Positions 32,828 through 43,118 are shown, counted from the stretch's first letter. The stretch: 64,000 bases of DNA from Batillaria attramentaria (GCA_018292915.2 JACVVK020000470.1:445001-509000); one strand, 5' to 3'. Numbers and translations: made by a program. The notes: generated by a model from the sequence alone, not told the origin.

Positions 32828-32830
32828 CAC
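32716..32830. repeat. (CA)n-(CGCA)n microsatellite
   Basis: About 115 bp, mostly CGCA units with CA ends. Confidence 0.97.
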
Positions 32831-33449
32831 TAAAACTGTGTGACTTTGACTGTGTGACTTTAATTGTATGAAACTGTTCGTTACATCTGACATTCAAAGG
32901 TTTTGTATGCATGCTGTAAATTTTGGAACATGTATGTGTTTCAGCAACACAGACAAGAACCTGAAATTTGAGCTGGTCGTAAAGCACACATGTCGCTAAT
33001 TAATCACAGACGCCGCCATCATAATTTTTTTTTTTTTTTTTTTACCAGAAGGAGATTAATGCGCCGCTCATCTGTTGCTAATAAAGCGTTCTTGCGTGTA
33101 TACGACGAATATTGTAGGTGTATAACGAGATGGTTTCTTTTGAAGTTAATGGTTTTCGAGTCTTTGAGCACCCGGAACTTGTTCTCTGCACTGGTTAGAC
33201 CGTAAACATTATCATTCTGTGTTTTTCTAAACTAAGAATACAAAAACAACAGGAAAACAAACCCAACAACAACCCAACAACAACAAACAAGCAGACAGAT
33301 AGAACAACAACTTTACTGCCATTCTGAATTTGAGAGGATCTAAAACTAGAATATCAATACTTTAAAAGAAATCATTCATCCGAGACGAAAGAGAGACAGT
33401 CAGATTTCACACCCTCGTAGAAATTTTAAAAAGAGAGATTAAAATAAGA
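32831..33449. other. Unassigned intron 1 sequence
   Basis: Unique-looking sequence with CAA-rich patches and no gene. Confidence 0.4.
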
Positions 33450-33460
33450 ACAGCAGCAGC

Positions 33461-33507
<47 letters not shown>

Positions 33508-33508
33508 G
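33450..33508. repeat. (CAG)n-(CAA)n trinucleotide repeat
   Basis: Four CAG-type units followed by about 15 CAA units. Confidence 0.93.
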
Positions 33509-33539
33509 AAACGACCTTAAAATCCAAACCTCTCAAGCA

Positions 33540-33806
33540 CCATCATCATTATCATTAATAATATAACTGTGACAATAACTGAGTATTGTATAGGCGCTTT
33601 TACCCACTTTCTGGGATCGGCTCACAGCGCCGCGACGGAACGGAACCCAACATGCACGCTCACGTGAATCACACGCATTCTCTCACACACTGGACATGAA
33701 CACATCACACTCACTTGGCGCCGGCGAAGGGACAGCTCAGCCATTTAAGTTTCGGAATAAGAATCACCTTTATTTTCAAATTTTGAGGGCTGAACATTTC
33801 CAAAGC
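33540..33806 (-). mobile_element. SINE-B, truncated by a MITE
   Basis: Minus-strand 3' part with (AAT)-type tail, GGCGCTTT, GTGAATCACACGCATTCTC and GGGCTGAACATTTCC. The copy stops exactly where the MITE at 33807 starts, and its head is absent on the other side. Confidence 0.82.
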
Positions 33807-34080
33807 AGGGCCCGCATGTTAAAGTCAGGGTTAGGGAGTTTAGCCCCGGGTTAGAGTCTAAACTCGAACTAAACTTACTAGCTCTAGGGTTAATTTTTTT
33901 TTTTAAATCAAGAAGAGGCCCATTCCAGCAAGGTGCCTAAGCCGTTACAGAAGGATTTTTCCCCTTCCTTTCTTCGCTTCCTTTCTGGTTTAATTTTGCT
34001 TTTGGGTTTCTTTTGTCCTAGTCTGGGTTAGGCCCGTAGCCGTGGGTTAAATTAACCTCGAGTTCTGCATACGGGCCTAG
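33807..34080. mobile_element. MITE (GGGCCCGCATG terminal repeats) ending about 30 bp before exon 2
   Basis: The left end AGGGCCCGCATGTTAAAGTC and the right end TTCTGCATACGGGCCT are inverted relative to each other. Inner segments (GGTTAGGCCCGTAGCCGTGG, GAAGAGGCCCATTCCAGCAA) match the inverse-orientation copy at 43119-43577. It is about 274 bp and non-coding. Confidence 0.8.
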
Positions 34081-34109
34081 AGCAATAATTTTTTTCTTCT
34101 TCTTTTCAG

Positions 34110-34312
34110 GCGGTACGGGACGAAGTGTGCCGGATGCACGCAAGGAATATCCCCGAACGACCTCGTGCGACGCGCGCGCAACAAAGTGTTTCATCTCAAG
34201 TGTTTCACGTGCATGGTGTGCCGCAAGCAGCTGTCCACGGGGGAGGAGTTGTACATTCTCGACGAGAACAAGTTCATCTGCAAGGAGGACTACCTTAGTA
34301 GCAAGTTCGCAG
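34110..34312 (+). CDS. Lhx1/5: Lhx1/5-class LIM-homeobox protein, exon 2 (LIM domain 2)
   Basis: This exon continues the reading frame of exon 1. The split codon AG+G gives arginine, so the join reads [13 protein letters not shown], the typical linker between the two Lhx1/5 LIM domains. Residues 57-124 form LIM2 with ligands C63, C66, H85, C88, C91, C94, C114 and D117. The signatures [13 protein letters not shown] and [15 protein letters not shown] are typical of the class. The acceptor is a pyrimidine tract ending in TTTTCAG at 34109. The donor is GTAAG at 34313, leaving one base of the next codon. The linker, homeodomain and C-terminal exons are not found in the window, so the gene is partial. 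A MITE ends about 30 bp before the acceptor and a TGTCTG-rich minisatellite starts about 15 bp after the donor. Confidence 0.93.
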
Positions 34313-34327
34313 GTAAGACCAGTTGGG

Positions 34328-34460
34328 TTGTCTCTCTGTGTCTGTGTCCTCCTGTCTGTGGCTGTGTCCTCCTGTCTGTGTCTGTGTCCTCGTGTCTGTG
34401 TCCTCCTGTCTGTGTCTGTGTCCTCGTGTCTGTGTCCTCTTGTCTGTGTCTGGCTGTCTG
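34328..34460. repeat. TGTCTGTGTCCTCC minisatellite next to the exon 2 donor
   Basis: Degenerate units of about 14-20 bp (TGTCTGTGTCCTCCTG) start about 15 bp after the splice donor. Confidence 0.85.
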
Positions 34461-34469
34461 TAAAGAACG

Positions 34470-34760
34470 AAACTGGACTACTTTGAATTGAACTGTGGAC
34501 ACTAGATTTTCTTGTTTTCTCTTTGTCTGACAGTTTCTGTCTGACTGTCTGTCTGTCTTTCTAAAGAATGGACATTGGACCACTAGAACTGAATTCAACT
34601 GTAGACACTGGAAAAGTTTTGCTTTTTTCTTCCTCTGTCTGCCACTCTTTCCGTCTATCTTCATCGTTGGCAGTGTTTCTAAAAAAATATTTAAAAAAAA
34701 AGGGGGGGGGGCAGAAAAATTTTTTGGCTACTTAGAATTTAGCCGTAGACACTGGGGGAA
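34470..34760. repeat. Three diverged direct repeats of about 110 bp
   Basis: TTGAACTGTGGACACTAG, TTCAACTGTAGACACTGG and TTTAGCCGTAGACACTGG recur with similar T-rich flanks near 34488, 34600 and 34740. Confidence 0.6.
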
Positions 34761-34924
34761 AACGCCACACGCATGCGCAGAAAGCTGTTGAAACATCAAA
34801 TTAAAAAAAAGCAGACAAATGACACCAACAACAATAACAAAAGCCCGACATAAATGAATACACAGATAATCCAGATTTTCATGAAATCACACACAATTCT
34901 GCGCTACAAATTTTATTACTCCAG

Positions 34925-35310
34925 TTTTATTACTCTGCATTAGTTTACGTATATTTCCGCATACTTATCATACGTTCGCGAAAACGTCCGCCAGCTCTGC
35001 ACACCGTGACGTGCACACGGCAGCTGTTTCAGTTGCAGCCTTCGCGCGCGGCATTTTAATGAAGAGATCGAATTCCCCATTCCATCAATCATGTCATCGG
35101 CTGCCCGCGCAATATTTATATCACCTGGCGTATATTTAGCAAATACTCCGCATGAGTGATCCCGGTTTTGAGCGTGTGTATGTCGGCTTGTTACGGGACA
35201 CACTGCGAGTCGACCAGCAATATTAATAACAATATTAATAGCGTGTCCCCCCCTCCGGCCAGCCGTCAGGTGTTGATGCGCGAGGCACAATGGGCCAATG
35301 GCCATCGACC
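34925..35310 (+). promoter_or_regulatory. Unique island with homeodomain/PBX-like motifs (candidate enhancer)
   Basis: Non-repetitive sequence 0.6-1 kb after exon 2. It contains ATTTTAATGAAGAG, CCATCAATCATGTCATC (PBX/MEIS-like) and GCAATATTTATATCACC. A tandem pair of CAATATTAATA lies at 35218-35228 and 35230-35240. The enhancer role is inferred from motif density and lack of repeats only. Confidence 0.25.
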
Positions 35311-35455
35311 CTGGACGGACAAACGCTGAGATAATGCTTGTGCTGCAGGTTTTTGTGTCACAGCGGAGCGAAGAAAAATAATAAACTGAGAGATTTTTTT
35401 TTCTACATATTTTTTTCTACATTTCTTTTCCTACATATTTTTGGAATTCATAATT

Positions 35456-35500
35456 TACCCCCCCCCCCCCCAAAAAAAAAAAAAAAAAAAAAAAAAAGAA
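35456..35500. repeat. Poly-C / poly-A run
   Basis: About 14 C followed by about 26 A. Confidence 0.9.
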
Positions 35501-35692
35501 AAAAAGGTGGGAGGACAGCTTTGTGGTGGCATGTGGTTTGTAAACTGCGACCAGACTCGGTGGTCGAAGTCGTGATGGGTGGGAGGGTGGGTGGGTTGTA
35601 GAGGGGCTGGGAGGTGCTGAGGGGAAGACATGCATTTGCGGGGAGATAGTTTATTTATTTATTTATTTCTTTGACTGCTTGCTCGTAACGGG

Positions 35693-35862
35693 GGAAGCCG
35701 GGACAGCGGAATGCTAGAGCGCTGACTTTCAATGCTCGGGTCGTGAGTTCGAATCCCGACCGGGGCCAAATATTTGTGCTGGCCTTTTTCTCGATGCCCC
35801 GTCAGTCCTTGATATCACCCAAACGTGGTGGAAAAGGACGTTAAACTCTCAAACTCCCACTC
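35693..35862 (+). mobile_element. SINE-A, full length, diverged head
   Basis: Head GAAGCCGGGACAGCGGAATG, B-box GAGTTCGAATCCC, full body and tail are present. Approximate target repeats CTGCTTGCT occur on both sides. Confidence 0.87.
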
Positions 35863-35992
35863 CCTGCTTGCTTGCAATAATATAGCGTCGCGTCTAAAAT
35901 ATGTATGCCTGTTTGTACAATCAATAATTTGGACAAGATATGGCCTCGCGGAGCAAAATTTATGGATAAAAATAAACACAAACAAAACACAA

Positions 35993-35998
<6 letters not shown>

Positions 35999-36059
<61 letters not shown>

Positions 36060-36060
36060 A
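35999..36060. repeat. (AG)n microsatellite
   Basis: 62 bp of AG repeat with one A insertion. A second GA tract is at 36185-36214. Confidence 0.95.
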
Positions 36061-36061
36061 T

Positions 36062-36160
36062 CAATGAATCAATGACTCTTTATTTTACAACGGTAGAGGA
36101 AGTTAACATTAACAGTCAATTTTCATACCTGCCGTTGCTAAATATTATACTCGTCTAACT
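36062..36160 (-). mobile_element. Possible retroelement 3' end (AATAAAGAGTCATTGATTC)
   Basis: Minus-strand AATAAAGAGTCATTGATTCA with a short tandem tail resembles the CATTGT-tailed family at 5427 and 13265. Confidence 0.4.
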
Positions 36161-36182
36161 AATAGTAAAAAAATTAAAGAAT

Positions 36183-36214
<32 letters not shown>

Positions 36215-36216
<2 letters not shown>

Positions 36217-37443
36217 GGGGGGGGGGGGGTATGTGGTGTCAGTATATCTTCCCTCCTCTCGCCTCTTCAAAAAGCGTCAATCAGCATCATAAATTGTACC
36301 CATTCCTCGGTAGTCTGAACGCCTTTTCACACTTCCTTGAGGCCCGATCCCCACGTGTAGTGTTCAGAAGGGAAGTACGCCCGGTCTAGGAAACCCACAG
36401 TAATCGCGAGGTTAAATCGGAGTGCGGTACACCTCAGATTGTACTGTATCTTGTCATTGGTACGGCAAAACATGCGCTATCTTCTGATGGAGCGATAGCA
36501 AGGACAAGGCGAGTAGTGGTAGGTGATGGTCGGTTGCGGTGAGTTCGTCCTGGGGCCGATTGGTGGAGATGGTGGCGGGGGTATGGGAGGGGGGGGGGGG
36601 ATAGAAGGGGGGAAGAAACTTCCATTGACTAAAGGTCATTCAAGAACATCTCGTCTGTAAGTCCAACCCGTACCTTGTCAGTCGTATGTCCCTTTTTTAT
36701 GTTGCGATACATTATGCTAATGTTACGCGACATTTTTCTTCATACAGTATCTTGAACATGCTTGGACAAGGGACGATGTGAAAAAAAAAAAAAAAAAAAA
36801 GGAAAAAAAAGGAAAACGCGAATGGTTCGCCTGTTTCTGTTCTGTCCTTGCCCTCCGCTCGCTAGGACGCTTGCTTTTTTTATTTCTTTCTTGATCAAGT
36901 CCAGCTGATATTTCAAAAGAATTTTCTTTTCTTTGTTCATCTGCTTAACGTAATAGTCAAACCCATCAAACTTTCAACACTTAACCATTCATTACGCTTG
37001 CCACACTTGCCACAACAACAAGAACAACAACAACAAGAACAACAACAAGAACAACAACAAGAACAACAACAACAACAACCCCTTCAGTGCTTGCATACCA
37101 ACCCAAGGAAATAGGAAGGCGACTTCACAAAATTAATGTGTTTCGCGGAAAGCACAGGTAGCTAGCCACCATGTCCTGGTCAGGACCCAGACACCATTAT
37201 CTTCCTCGTAGTAGAAATTTCTAAACGGACGCAACTTGACGTGTCTTGTGTTGTTTGTCTTCCGCATTTTCTGCTGACGTAGGATAGAGGCGAGTTCAAA
37301 GAACGCGTGACCATATTTTGACAGTCACGCTGGTCCGTTGCGTTGTCACTGCAGTCACCGTATACAGAGAATTGCCGTCATGCTGAAAACTGCCTTCAAG
37401 TATTGCGACAAAGGTGGGATAGTGATCTGTTACAATTTTTTTT
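36215..37443. other. Unassigned intron 2 sequence
   Basis: Includes G and A runs (36216-36228, 36588-36600, 36781-36800) and a CAA-rich tract at 37011-37080. No gene was recognised. Confidence 0.4.
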
Positions 37444-37623
37444 TTGTGTGTGTGTGTGTGTGGCAAGATAGTATTTGATCCGCGGTAAACGCGTTCGCAG
37501 AGATTGCGACGTTTGATAAATAAGTAAATGAATGAATGAATAAATGAATGAATGTTCATTACACCAAAACTGACCAAACTGTTCATGAGTGTTGAAAATT
37601 GGTGTAATTTGTCAGCCGGATTA

Positions 37624-37796
37624 TACGGGTGGGTGTTTGGGAGTTTAGTGTCCTTTTCCACCAGGTATGGGTGATATCAAAGACGGGTCCGCAAGGAGAA
37701 AAAGGCCGGCACAAATATTTGGCCCCAGCCGGGATTCGAACACACGACCCGAGCATTGTAAGTCCAACCGCCTACCATTCGGCTATCCTGGCTCCC
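37624..37796 (-). mobile_element. SINE-A, full length with 11-bp target duplication
   Basis: Minus-strand copy flanked by CAGCCGGATTA at 37613-37623 and 37797-37807. Confidence 0.93.
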
Positions 37797-37807
37797 CAGC
37801 CGGATTA

Positions 37808-38867
37808 CATTTCTACAATAATTCTGAAGACAGTAAAAAAAACAAAACAAAACAAACCAGTGTTTTGGGCTAGATGCAAACAAAGCCGAGTAAGCACACT
37901 GTTTTTTTTTTGTGGGGGAGAATTTACTTACACAATGATGCGTAGCTTTTAAATCATTTTAACAATAGTTGCTTCGCTGGCCTGTTGAAGACCGTGTCAC
38001 CAGAAACTCCTTGCTGAAGATTTTGCCACAGTGTCGACCGATATCGAAGGCGTCCGTTCACCGTGGAAGACGTTTTCGAGGGAGAGCAGAGAGAGAGAGA
38101 GAGAGAGAGCGTGTGAACCGGAACCTTTGCCTTGAGTTTGAACGATCACCAGAGGTTTAAAGTGGTTTCGAGTAAAACCGTTTGAGAAGCGGTGCAGGTC
38201 CTGTACAGTAGGCAGAAGCTGCATGTGAAGAGACTGCCCCCACTCTCCTGACTCTTGAACCCGGGAACTCCCCTCGGGGGCATTATCCCTCTGCGCAGTA
38301 AACACCGAGACGCCCAGACACGGAAGACGGTCCCAAACCTGCCAGAAGAGGGCGACAACCTGTGACAGGAACTGTCGAACAAGGGGCAAGGAACTCCTGA
38401 CGGAAGGAGAAGAGAACTCCAGTGGAAGAGAGAAGAAAGGGCAGAAGAGGGGGAAGAAGTGGGTGTGACGGTGTGACGGTTTCTCCCCCTAGGGTCGGGC
38501 CGCGACAAGCCCCTGCCCTCTTCATGGCATTGTCGTCATTGATCCCCGTGCCCCTGAGGGTCCGTCAGTTGGACACGAGGGGTTGGGCTCCCACTGCCCC
38601 ACGGTCGGGGTGAGGGAGTCAGGGTGGTCTCCCTTTTGAGTTTGGAGGTCCTTGTCACGTGACGCCGGAACTGCCTCTTGACGCAAACACAAGATGGACA
38701 AAAAAAAAAAAAAAAAAGGAAGACGGCTACCACATTCCAGGGGGTCGATTTTCGTTGCATGAGAATATTTACAGCTCCTTCCATGGGCTGTCTGTTGAGA
38801 AAATTCGTTTGAAGTTAAGATCAATCCGTGCGCGCGGAGGCTGCTACTCTGCTGAAGAACAATCAAT
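37808..38867. other. Unassigned intron 2 sequence
   Basis: Mixed sequence with a short GA tract at 38089-38108 and an A run at 38700-38717. Overlapping short frames on both strands between 38000 and 38870 show no family resemblance. Confidence 0.4.
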
Positions 38868-38995
38868 CGATAAATCAGTCAATCAATCAATCAATAAATA
38901 CATCTTTATTATCCCAGAGGGAAATTTGAGTGTGGTGGACAAACAAAGACAATGATACACATCAAATTAAAATACACATAAGATAATAAATAATA
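38868..38995 (-). mobile_element. Non-LTR retrotransposon 3' end (CTCTGGGATAATAAAG)
   Basis: Minus-strand AATTTCCCTCTGGGATAATA, AAGATGTATTTATTG and a tandem ATTG/TGAT tail. This 3' end style is common in animal L2/Rex-like LINEs, which is recalled knowledge. Confidence 0.6.
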
Positions 38996-39189
38996 AACTC
39001 TACAATCAAATTAGAGATTTTTCTGAAGTAAGAAAAAAATCACATAAAAAGTAGTCTTGGTGTTAAGGTAGGTATATTCGTTATTTTATTATTATTATTA
39101 TAATCTAAAATAACTTTTAATAATTAATGATAAAAATCAGATACTGTTCTGCAGTTGACTGAAGCCGCCCGCTTCAACACTAGTTTCAG

Positions 39190-39372
39190 CGTGGACTGAA
39201 ACCTCTCTCCGATCTGTCTTGTAATGCTGTGTCTGACGCCTCCGCCGCAAATGTTTTCTTGTACTTATGAGCACATTCATAAGTTTTTAACTTGTTGTGC
39301 TCGGCATTGTGGAAGTTGTGTGGGTGTATTTTCTGTTTGTTCAATGTGAATAAAAACTGTTTAAACCAAACC
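39190..39372 (+). mobile_element. Retroelement 3' end, GTTTAAACC family
   Basis: Plus-strand copy containing CTTATGAGCACATTCATAAG (a perfect hairpin), AACTTGTTGTGCTCGG, GAATAAAAACTG and TTTAAACC. Confidence 0.72.
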
Positions 39373-39616
39373 TCTCTCCCTGCGGTCAACTTTCGATAGA
39401 AAGGTTGCGAATTACTTTCCCCGACATTGCCAATGTTTGCTAGGGGTCTGTTTTCCCGTGTCTCTGTCTTTAAAATCACCGGTTTGCTCTCTTGGCAGAC
39501 AAATCGACGTTAAAATCACCAAACACCTATCCACCTCCACCCCACTCCTCTCCCACCCACCCAGTACTACATCTCGTCACCGTTCTTGACAAAATCGCCC
39601 CCGCCTCCCTCCACCC

Positions 39617-39740
39617 CCGTAGCGTAGTAGTTTGCACTTCGAACCGGCCATGGACCGGGAGACCCACGTTCGAATCCATAAATCAGTGAAGAAATCAGAA
39701 AATGAGTGAAGAAATAAAGGAAGAAAAAGTTAAATAACAC
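39617..39740 (+). mobile_element. tRNA-like SINE fragment (third type)
   Basis: GTAGCGTAGTAGTTTGCAC is A-box-like and CCACGTTCGAATCC is B-box-like, with spacing near that of a tRNA. It runs into AAATAAAGG-type sequence, so it is a SINE head, not a tRNA gene. Confidence 0.45.
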
Positions 39741-40583
39741 AGCAGCAATAACACACACGCTAAAGAAACAATAGAGCGGGTCTCAGAATGTTTGTCCTAT
39801 CATGTAATCCTCGCAGTTCTTCATGGTGGGTTCCCCCTGAGCCGGAACTGTGCGTGCTTCGGCGCTCTCTTCCCAAGCTTGCCTGCTGCCGCTTATCTTA
39901 TCGCCTTGGCTGTTCCCCTGAAACACTAGCGGCCTAAGTGCAAGTTAATAGTCGCGGGACTGGAGAGTCGCGTCTAGGGTTGCTGGCCCTTCGGCTCGCG
40001 GGTCGCCTCAGTTGCCTCCCTTTGGGAATCACGTTCTTGTGAAGAGCGATGCTGTTGTTGGTGAGGTGGCGCGGACGTAGGTCTCCTGTCGTCTTGAAAA
40101 AGGGCATAAGCGCTTGGCAAATCCCTTCTGGCTTAGGCCTTTTTTTCCCCGCCCCCAGTGACGGTACAGTTTTGACGAGCTGTAACGGAAAAAGGGTCCA
40201 AGTGCTTGTCAAATCCCTTTTCGCCTAGCCCCCTTTTGCCGAAGGGATGACGTGGGGAAAGGGGGTTAGTTGTGTCCAGTCTCTTGAGGGACGTGGCGGC
40301 TTTAGACTGGTGTCCAGTGCGGGACCTGTCATCCACAGCCTGGCCAAATTAAATTTGGTTTGACATCACTCGATGCTGTAGTTTATTGGACCGATGCTGA
40401 TAACGTGGATCACCACACAGCTGTCGGAGGTTGCGTGTTTTAAAGATCACGCTAATGACCGTGGATTTAAGGGACAGGGTTTTGACACCTAGGCAATTTT
40501 GATCTGGCCTCTCGACGCTCCAGTTTGCGAAGGAGGAATCGTTGTTCATTTACCTTCAGGGAATAACTTGTATTGGATACTCG

Positions 40584-40586
<3 letters not shown>
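39741..40586. other. Unassigned intron 2 sequence
   Basis: Includes a diverged direct repeat (GCGCTTGGCAAATCCCTTCT at 40109 and GTGCTTGTCAAATCCCTTTT at 40200). No gene was recognised. Confidence 0.4.

Positions 40587-40632
<46 letters not shown>
40587..40632. repeat. (TG)n microsatellite
   Basis: 46 bp of TG repeat ending in GA units. Confidence 0.95.
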
Positions 40633-40639
<7 letters not shown>

Positions 40640-40797
40640 AAATCGAGGGTTTCCTGTCAGAATGCCCTATATCTTTTCTTTTTATCGGTATCGATACGAC
40701 CCTCTAGCAGGAAGCCCCTGAAATACTGTCCTGTTTTGCGTCATGTTTGTGAAATTGTGGAATTTTATTGTCAAGTTTTCCTCGAAAAAAATATTGT

Positions 40798-40868
40798 GTC
40801 GGCTTTTCTCCTTTGATATCACCCGTTACGTGGTCGAAAACGACGTTGAATCCCCCAGCTAACCCATC
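40798..40868 (+). mobile_element. SINE-A 3' fragment, diverged
   Basis: CTTTGATATCACCCGTTACG and GGTCGAAAACGACGTT identify the tail part. Confidence 0.6.
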
Positions 40869-40944
40869 AAACCAGTAGGCTTCGGATTAATTCAGATCAA
40901 CTGTCCAAGCGACCTGAGAGAAACAGTCTCTGGGTGTTTGTAAT

Positions 40945-41548
40945 TAGCTCCTCACCATCCCGTTACAGCGTTACAACGCCCGCTGGAGTTGTGTCGCCGA
41001 TATGTGGGCGGCTAACTCGTGTCGCAAATTCGTGTGGGCCGTGGACGTGATCTGCCCTTGGGTTTTTTTTTTCTTCTTCTTCTTCTTCTTTACTGGTTTC
41101 TCTTGGCATCGGCCTTTTTCCCCTTCCCCTCTTCTCTTTGTTGGATTCAGTTTCGGGCCGGAACTCAGTGCGAGCACGCGCGCCCGGCCCCAACTTGTGT
41201 TTTGTCACAGTCGGATGATATGAAACCGCTGAGGCGTGAAAATTCGCACGTGCATAACGACGCCCGGTCGGTCACGCACTTATCGGCAGATACCGTTGGC
41301 TGGCTGTGCCCAGACGCCCCGGGTCAACCGTAGCCAGTTATTTTATCACGTCAGTCGAGGGAACAGTACTGTTACTATGTGAAGAAGTTTAGAGGCACCA
41401 GTGAATAACGCTTCGTTTTCGCTTTGTTCTGATTCCTACAAGCTTTGTCGCTGTAGTTTGCGACACGAGTTTTTGCTGCCCACATATCGGGGGCACATCT
41501 CTAGCGTGTGTTCTAACGCTGTAACGGAAGGGGCTGAGAAAGCCATCA
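40945..41548. mobile_element. DNA-transposon remnant with inverted repeats of about 95 bp
   Basis: The left end (CCGTTACAGCGTTACAAC, GCCGATATGTGGGCGGC, AACTCGTGTCGCAAATTCG; about 40950-41033) is the inverse of the right end at about 41455-41540. The right end carries GTTTGCGACACGAGTT, GCTGCCCACATATCGG and CTAACGCTGTAACGG. The interior (41034-41454) has no transposase. Total length is about 600 bp. Confidence 0.65.
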
Positions 41549-41633
41549 CAAACACCACTCAGAGACCGATTTTTCTCAGGACGTCTGGACAGTCGGTTTG
41601 AATTAGTCCGAAACATATTGGACTGGTGGTATA

Positions 41634-41706
41634 GCTGAGGATTCAATGTCATTTTCGACCACGTAACGCGTGATATCAAGGGAGATAAGCCAGCGCGGTC
41701 CTTTGG
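41634..41706 (-). mobile_element. SINE-A 3' fragment, diverged
   Basis: Minus-strand tail piece (GACCACGTAACGCGTGATATC). Confidence 0.5.
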
Positions 41707-41923
41707 CCATATTTGGCTTTTGGCTTTTTTGTCCCGAAGAAAACTTGACAATTAAATGTAAATGAGATGTTTTTTTTGAATGTGGTCTGCCCACGAGAGG
41801 AGTATGGTGGTTGTAATGCTAATAGTGTGTATTGTGCAGACGTTTTACCCAATTGACATGCAGGCAGTTCCCGATTGACAGGTCGTGCTAGCCAATCAAA
41901 GTGCGCGAACGAGACTCACGTGA

Positions 41924-41967
41924 ACTCCGACAAACAAACCCGCACCTGTGGGTTTGCTTGTCGGAGT
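41924..41967. repeat. 18-bp stem hairpin
   Basis: ACTCCGACAAACAAACCC and GGGTTTGCTTGTCGGAGT pair with one mismatch around an 8-bp loop. Confidence 0.85.
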
Positions 41968-42084
41968 ATGTGTTATGACAGAAGGTTTAAAAAAGGCAAG
42001 CAAGCGCTGCGTGTGGTTGCCAAGGAGGATTAATTTTAGTCAGCAGGCGTGGCTACAAACGTCTTGGCTATAATTATGTCAGTT

Positions 42085-42210
42085 ACTTCGCTCAAAGCGA
42101 ACTAAACACACAACACGCACGCTCACGTGAATCAAACGAATTCTCTCACACACTGGACATCAACACATTGCAATCCCATGATGTGCGATTAGCCAGCTCG
42201 ACTATTTACG
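42085..42210 (-). mobile_element. SINE-B internal fragment
   Basis: Minus-strand piece with CGCTCACGTGAATC, ATTCTCTCACACACTGGACA and AACACATTGCAATC. Both ends are lost. Confidence 0.7.
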
Positions 42211-42354
42211 ATACTAATCTTATGATTATGATAATTATTTCGTTCCGTCCGCTAAAAGTTTGAACAAAATGAAACAAAAGGGAGAACCGAAATCAAGTTT
42301 GCTGGCACTTCTAACCGGAAGTTGACTATGAGTATCACTTTTTCTCGTGCCTCT

Positions 42355-42453
42355 CCATATTTGTGCTGGCCGCCTTTTTCTCGTTGCCCCGTCTTTGATA
42401 TCACCCTTGTGTGGTGGAAAGGGACGTTAAACCCCCAAACCCCCACCCCATCC
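42355..42453 (+). mobile_element. SINE-A, 5' truncated
   Basis: Begins at ATATTTGTGCTGGCC and is complete to the tail. Confidence 0.82.
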
Positions 42454-43118
42454 TCGTGACTGCCCTCCCTCCCCGTCCTTTGAACTCGTGTGTTGCCTGA
42501 CTCACCCGGTGGTCAGACTCGGAGTTGCTGCGGCTAGACCCCATAGAAATGTAAATGTCGGAAAAAAGAGAGAGAAAAAGAAAATGTGCGTCCGGCATTC
42601 ATATGACCCAGAGGAGCAGTTTGGGCGTGTAATGAGGTCTTTTACGGCGCAAGGGGTCATTAAAACATTTGAAATTATATCCCTTAGAGTGATGGGAACG
42701 AACGGATTTGCACTAAACGCCCAGAACTTTAAAACAAAAGACGAAACCTTCGTGATTTTTAGGCCGAGTCTAATTTTCTCTCTCTCTCTCTCTCTCTCTC
42801 GTTTCACGTTCCACTTTTAAGTATGTTCGAACTTTGAATTTTTGAATTTGTACTTTTTTAACGGCATGTTTGAAAATTGGCCACAAGACCGTTTTCAAGT
42901 AAAGTTGTTTCAGTCTCTCTCTCTCTCTCTCTCTCTCTGATTAAGCCATTTGCCGTCCAGGCGTTTAATTTTGCCATATTTATATATCAACTATTCCTTC
43001 AGATCGTATAACTTGTAACCCAACAACTCTACACAATCAAGGCAGACATAATAAAGCCAGCCACGTATATACAATCTACCACCTTGCAACTCAATCCTAC
43101 TCAAAGTACACACCCACC
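42454..43118. other. Unassigned intron 2 sequence
   Basis: Two short CT tracts (42778-42801, 42914-42938). The rest is unique-looking. Confidence 0.4.

Larger units (their letters stand above)
18349..34109 (+). other. Lhx1/5: Intron 1 of the Lhx1/5 gene (about 15.8 kb)
   Basis: The intron begins GTGCGA and ends TTTTCAG, and is phase 2. It separates LIM1 from LIM2, which to my knowledge is a conserved intron position in Lhx1 genes. It holds SINE-A copies, SINE-B copies, a MITE, LINE tails, several long microsatellites and patches of unique sequence. No coding exon of another gene was recognised inside it. Confidence 0.85.
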
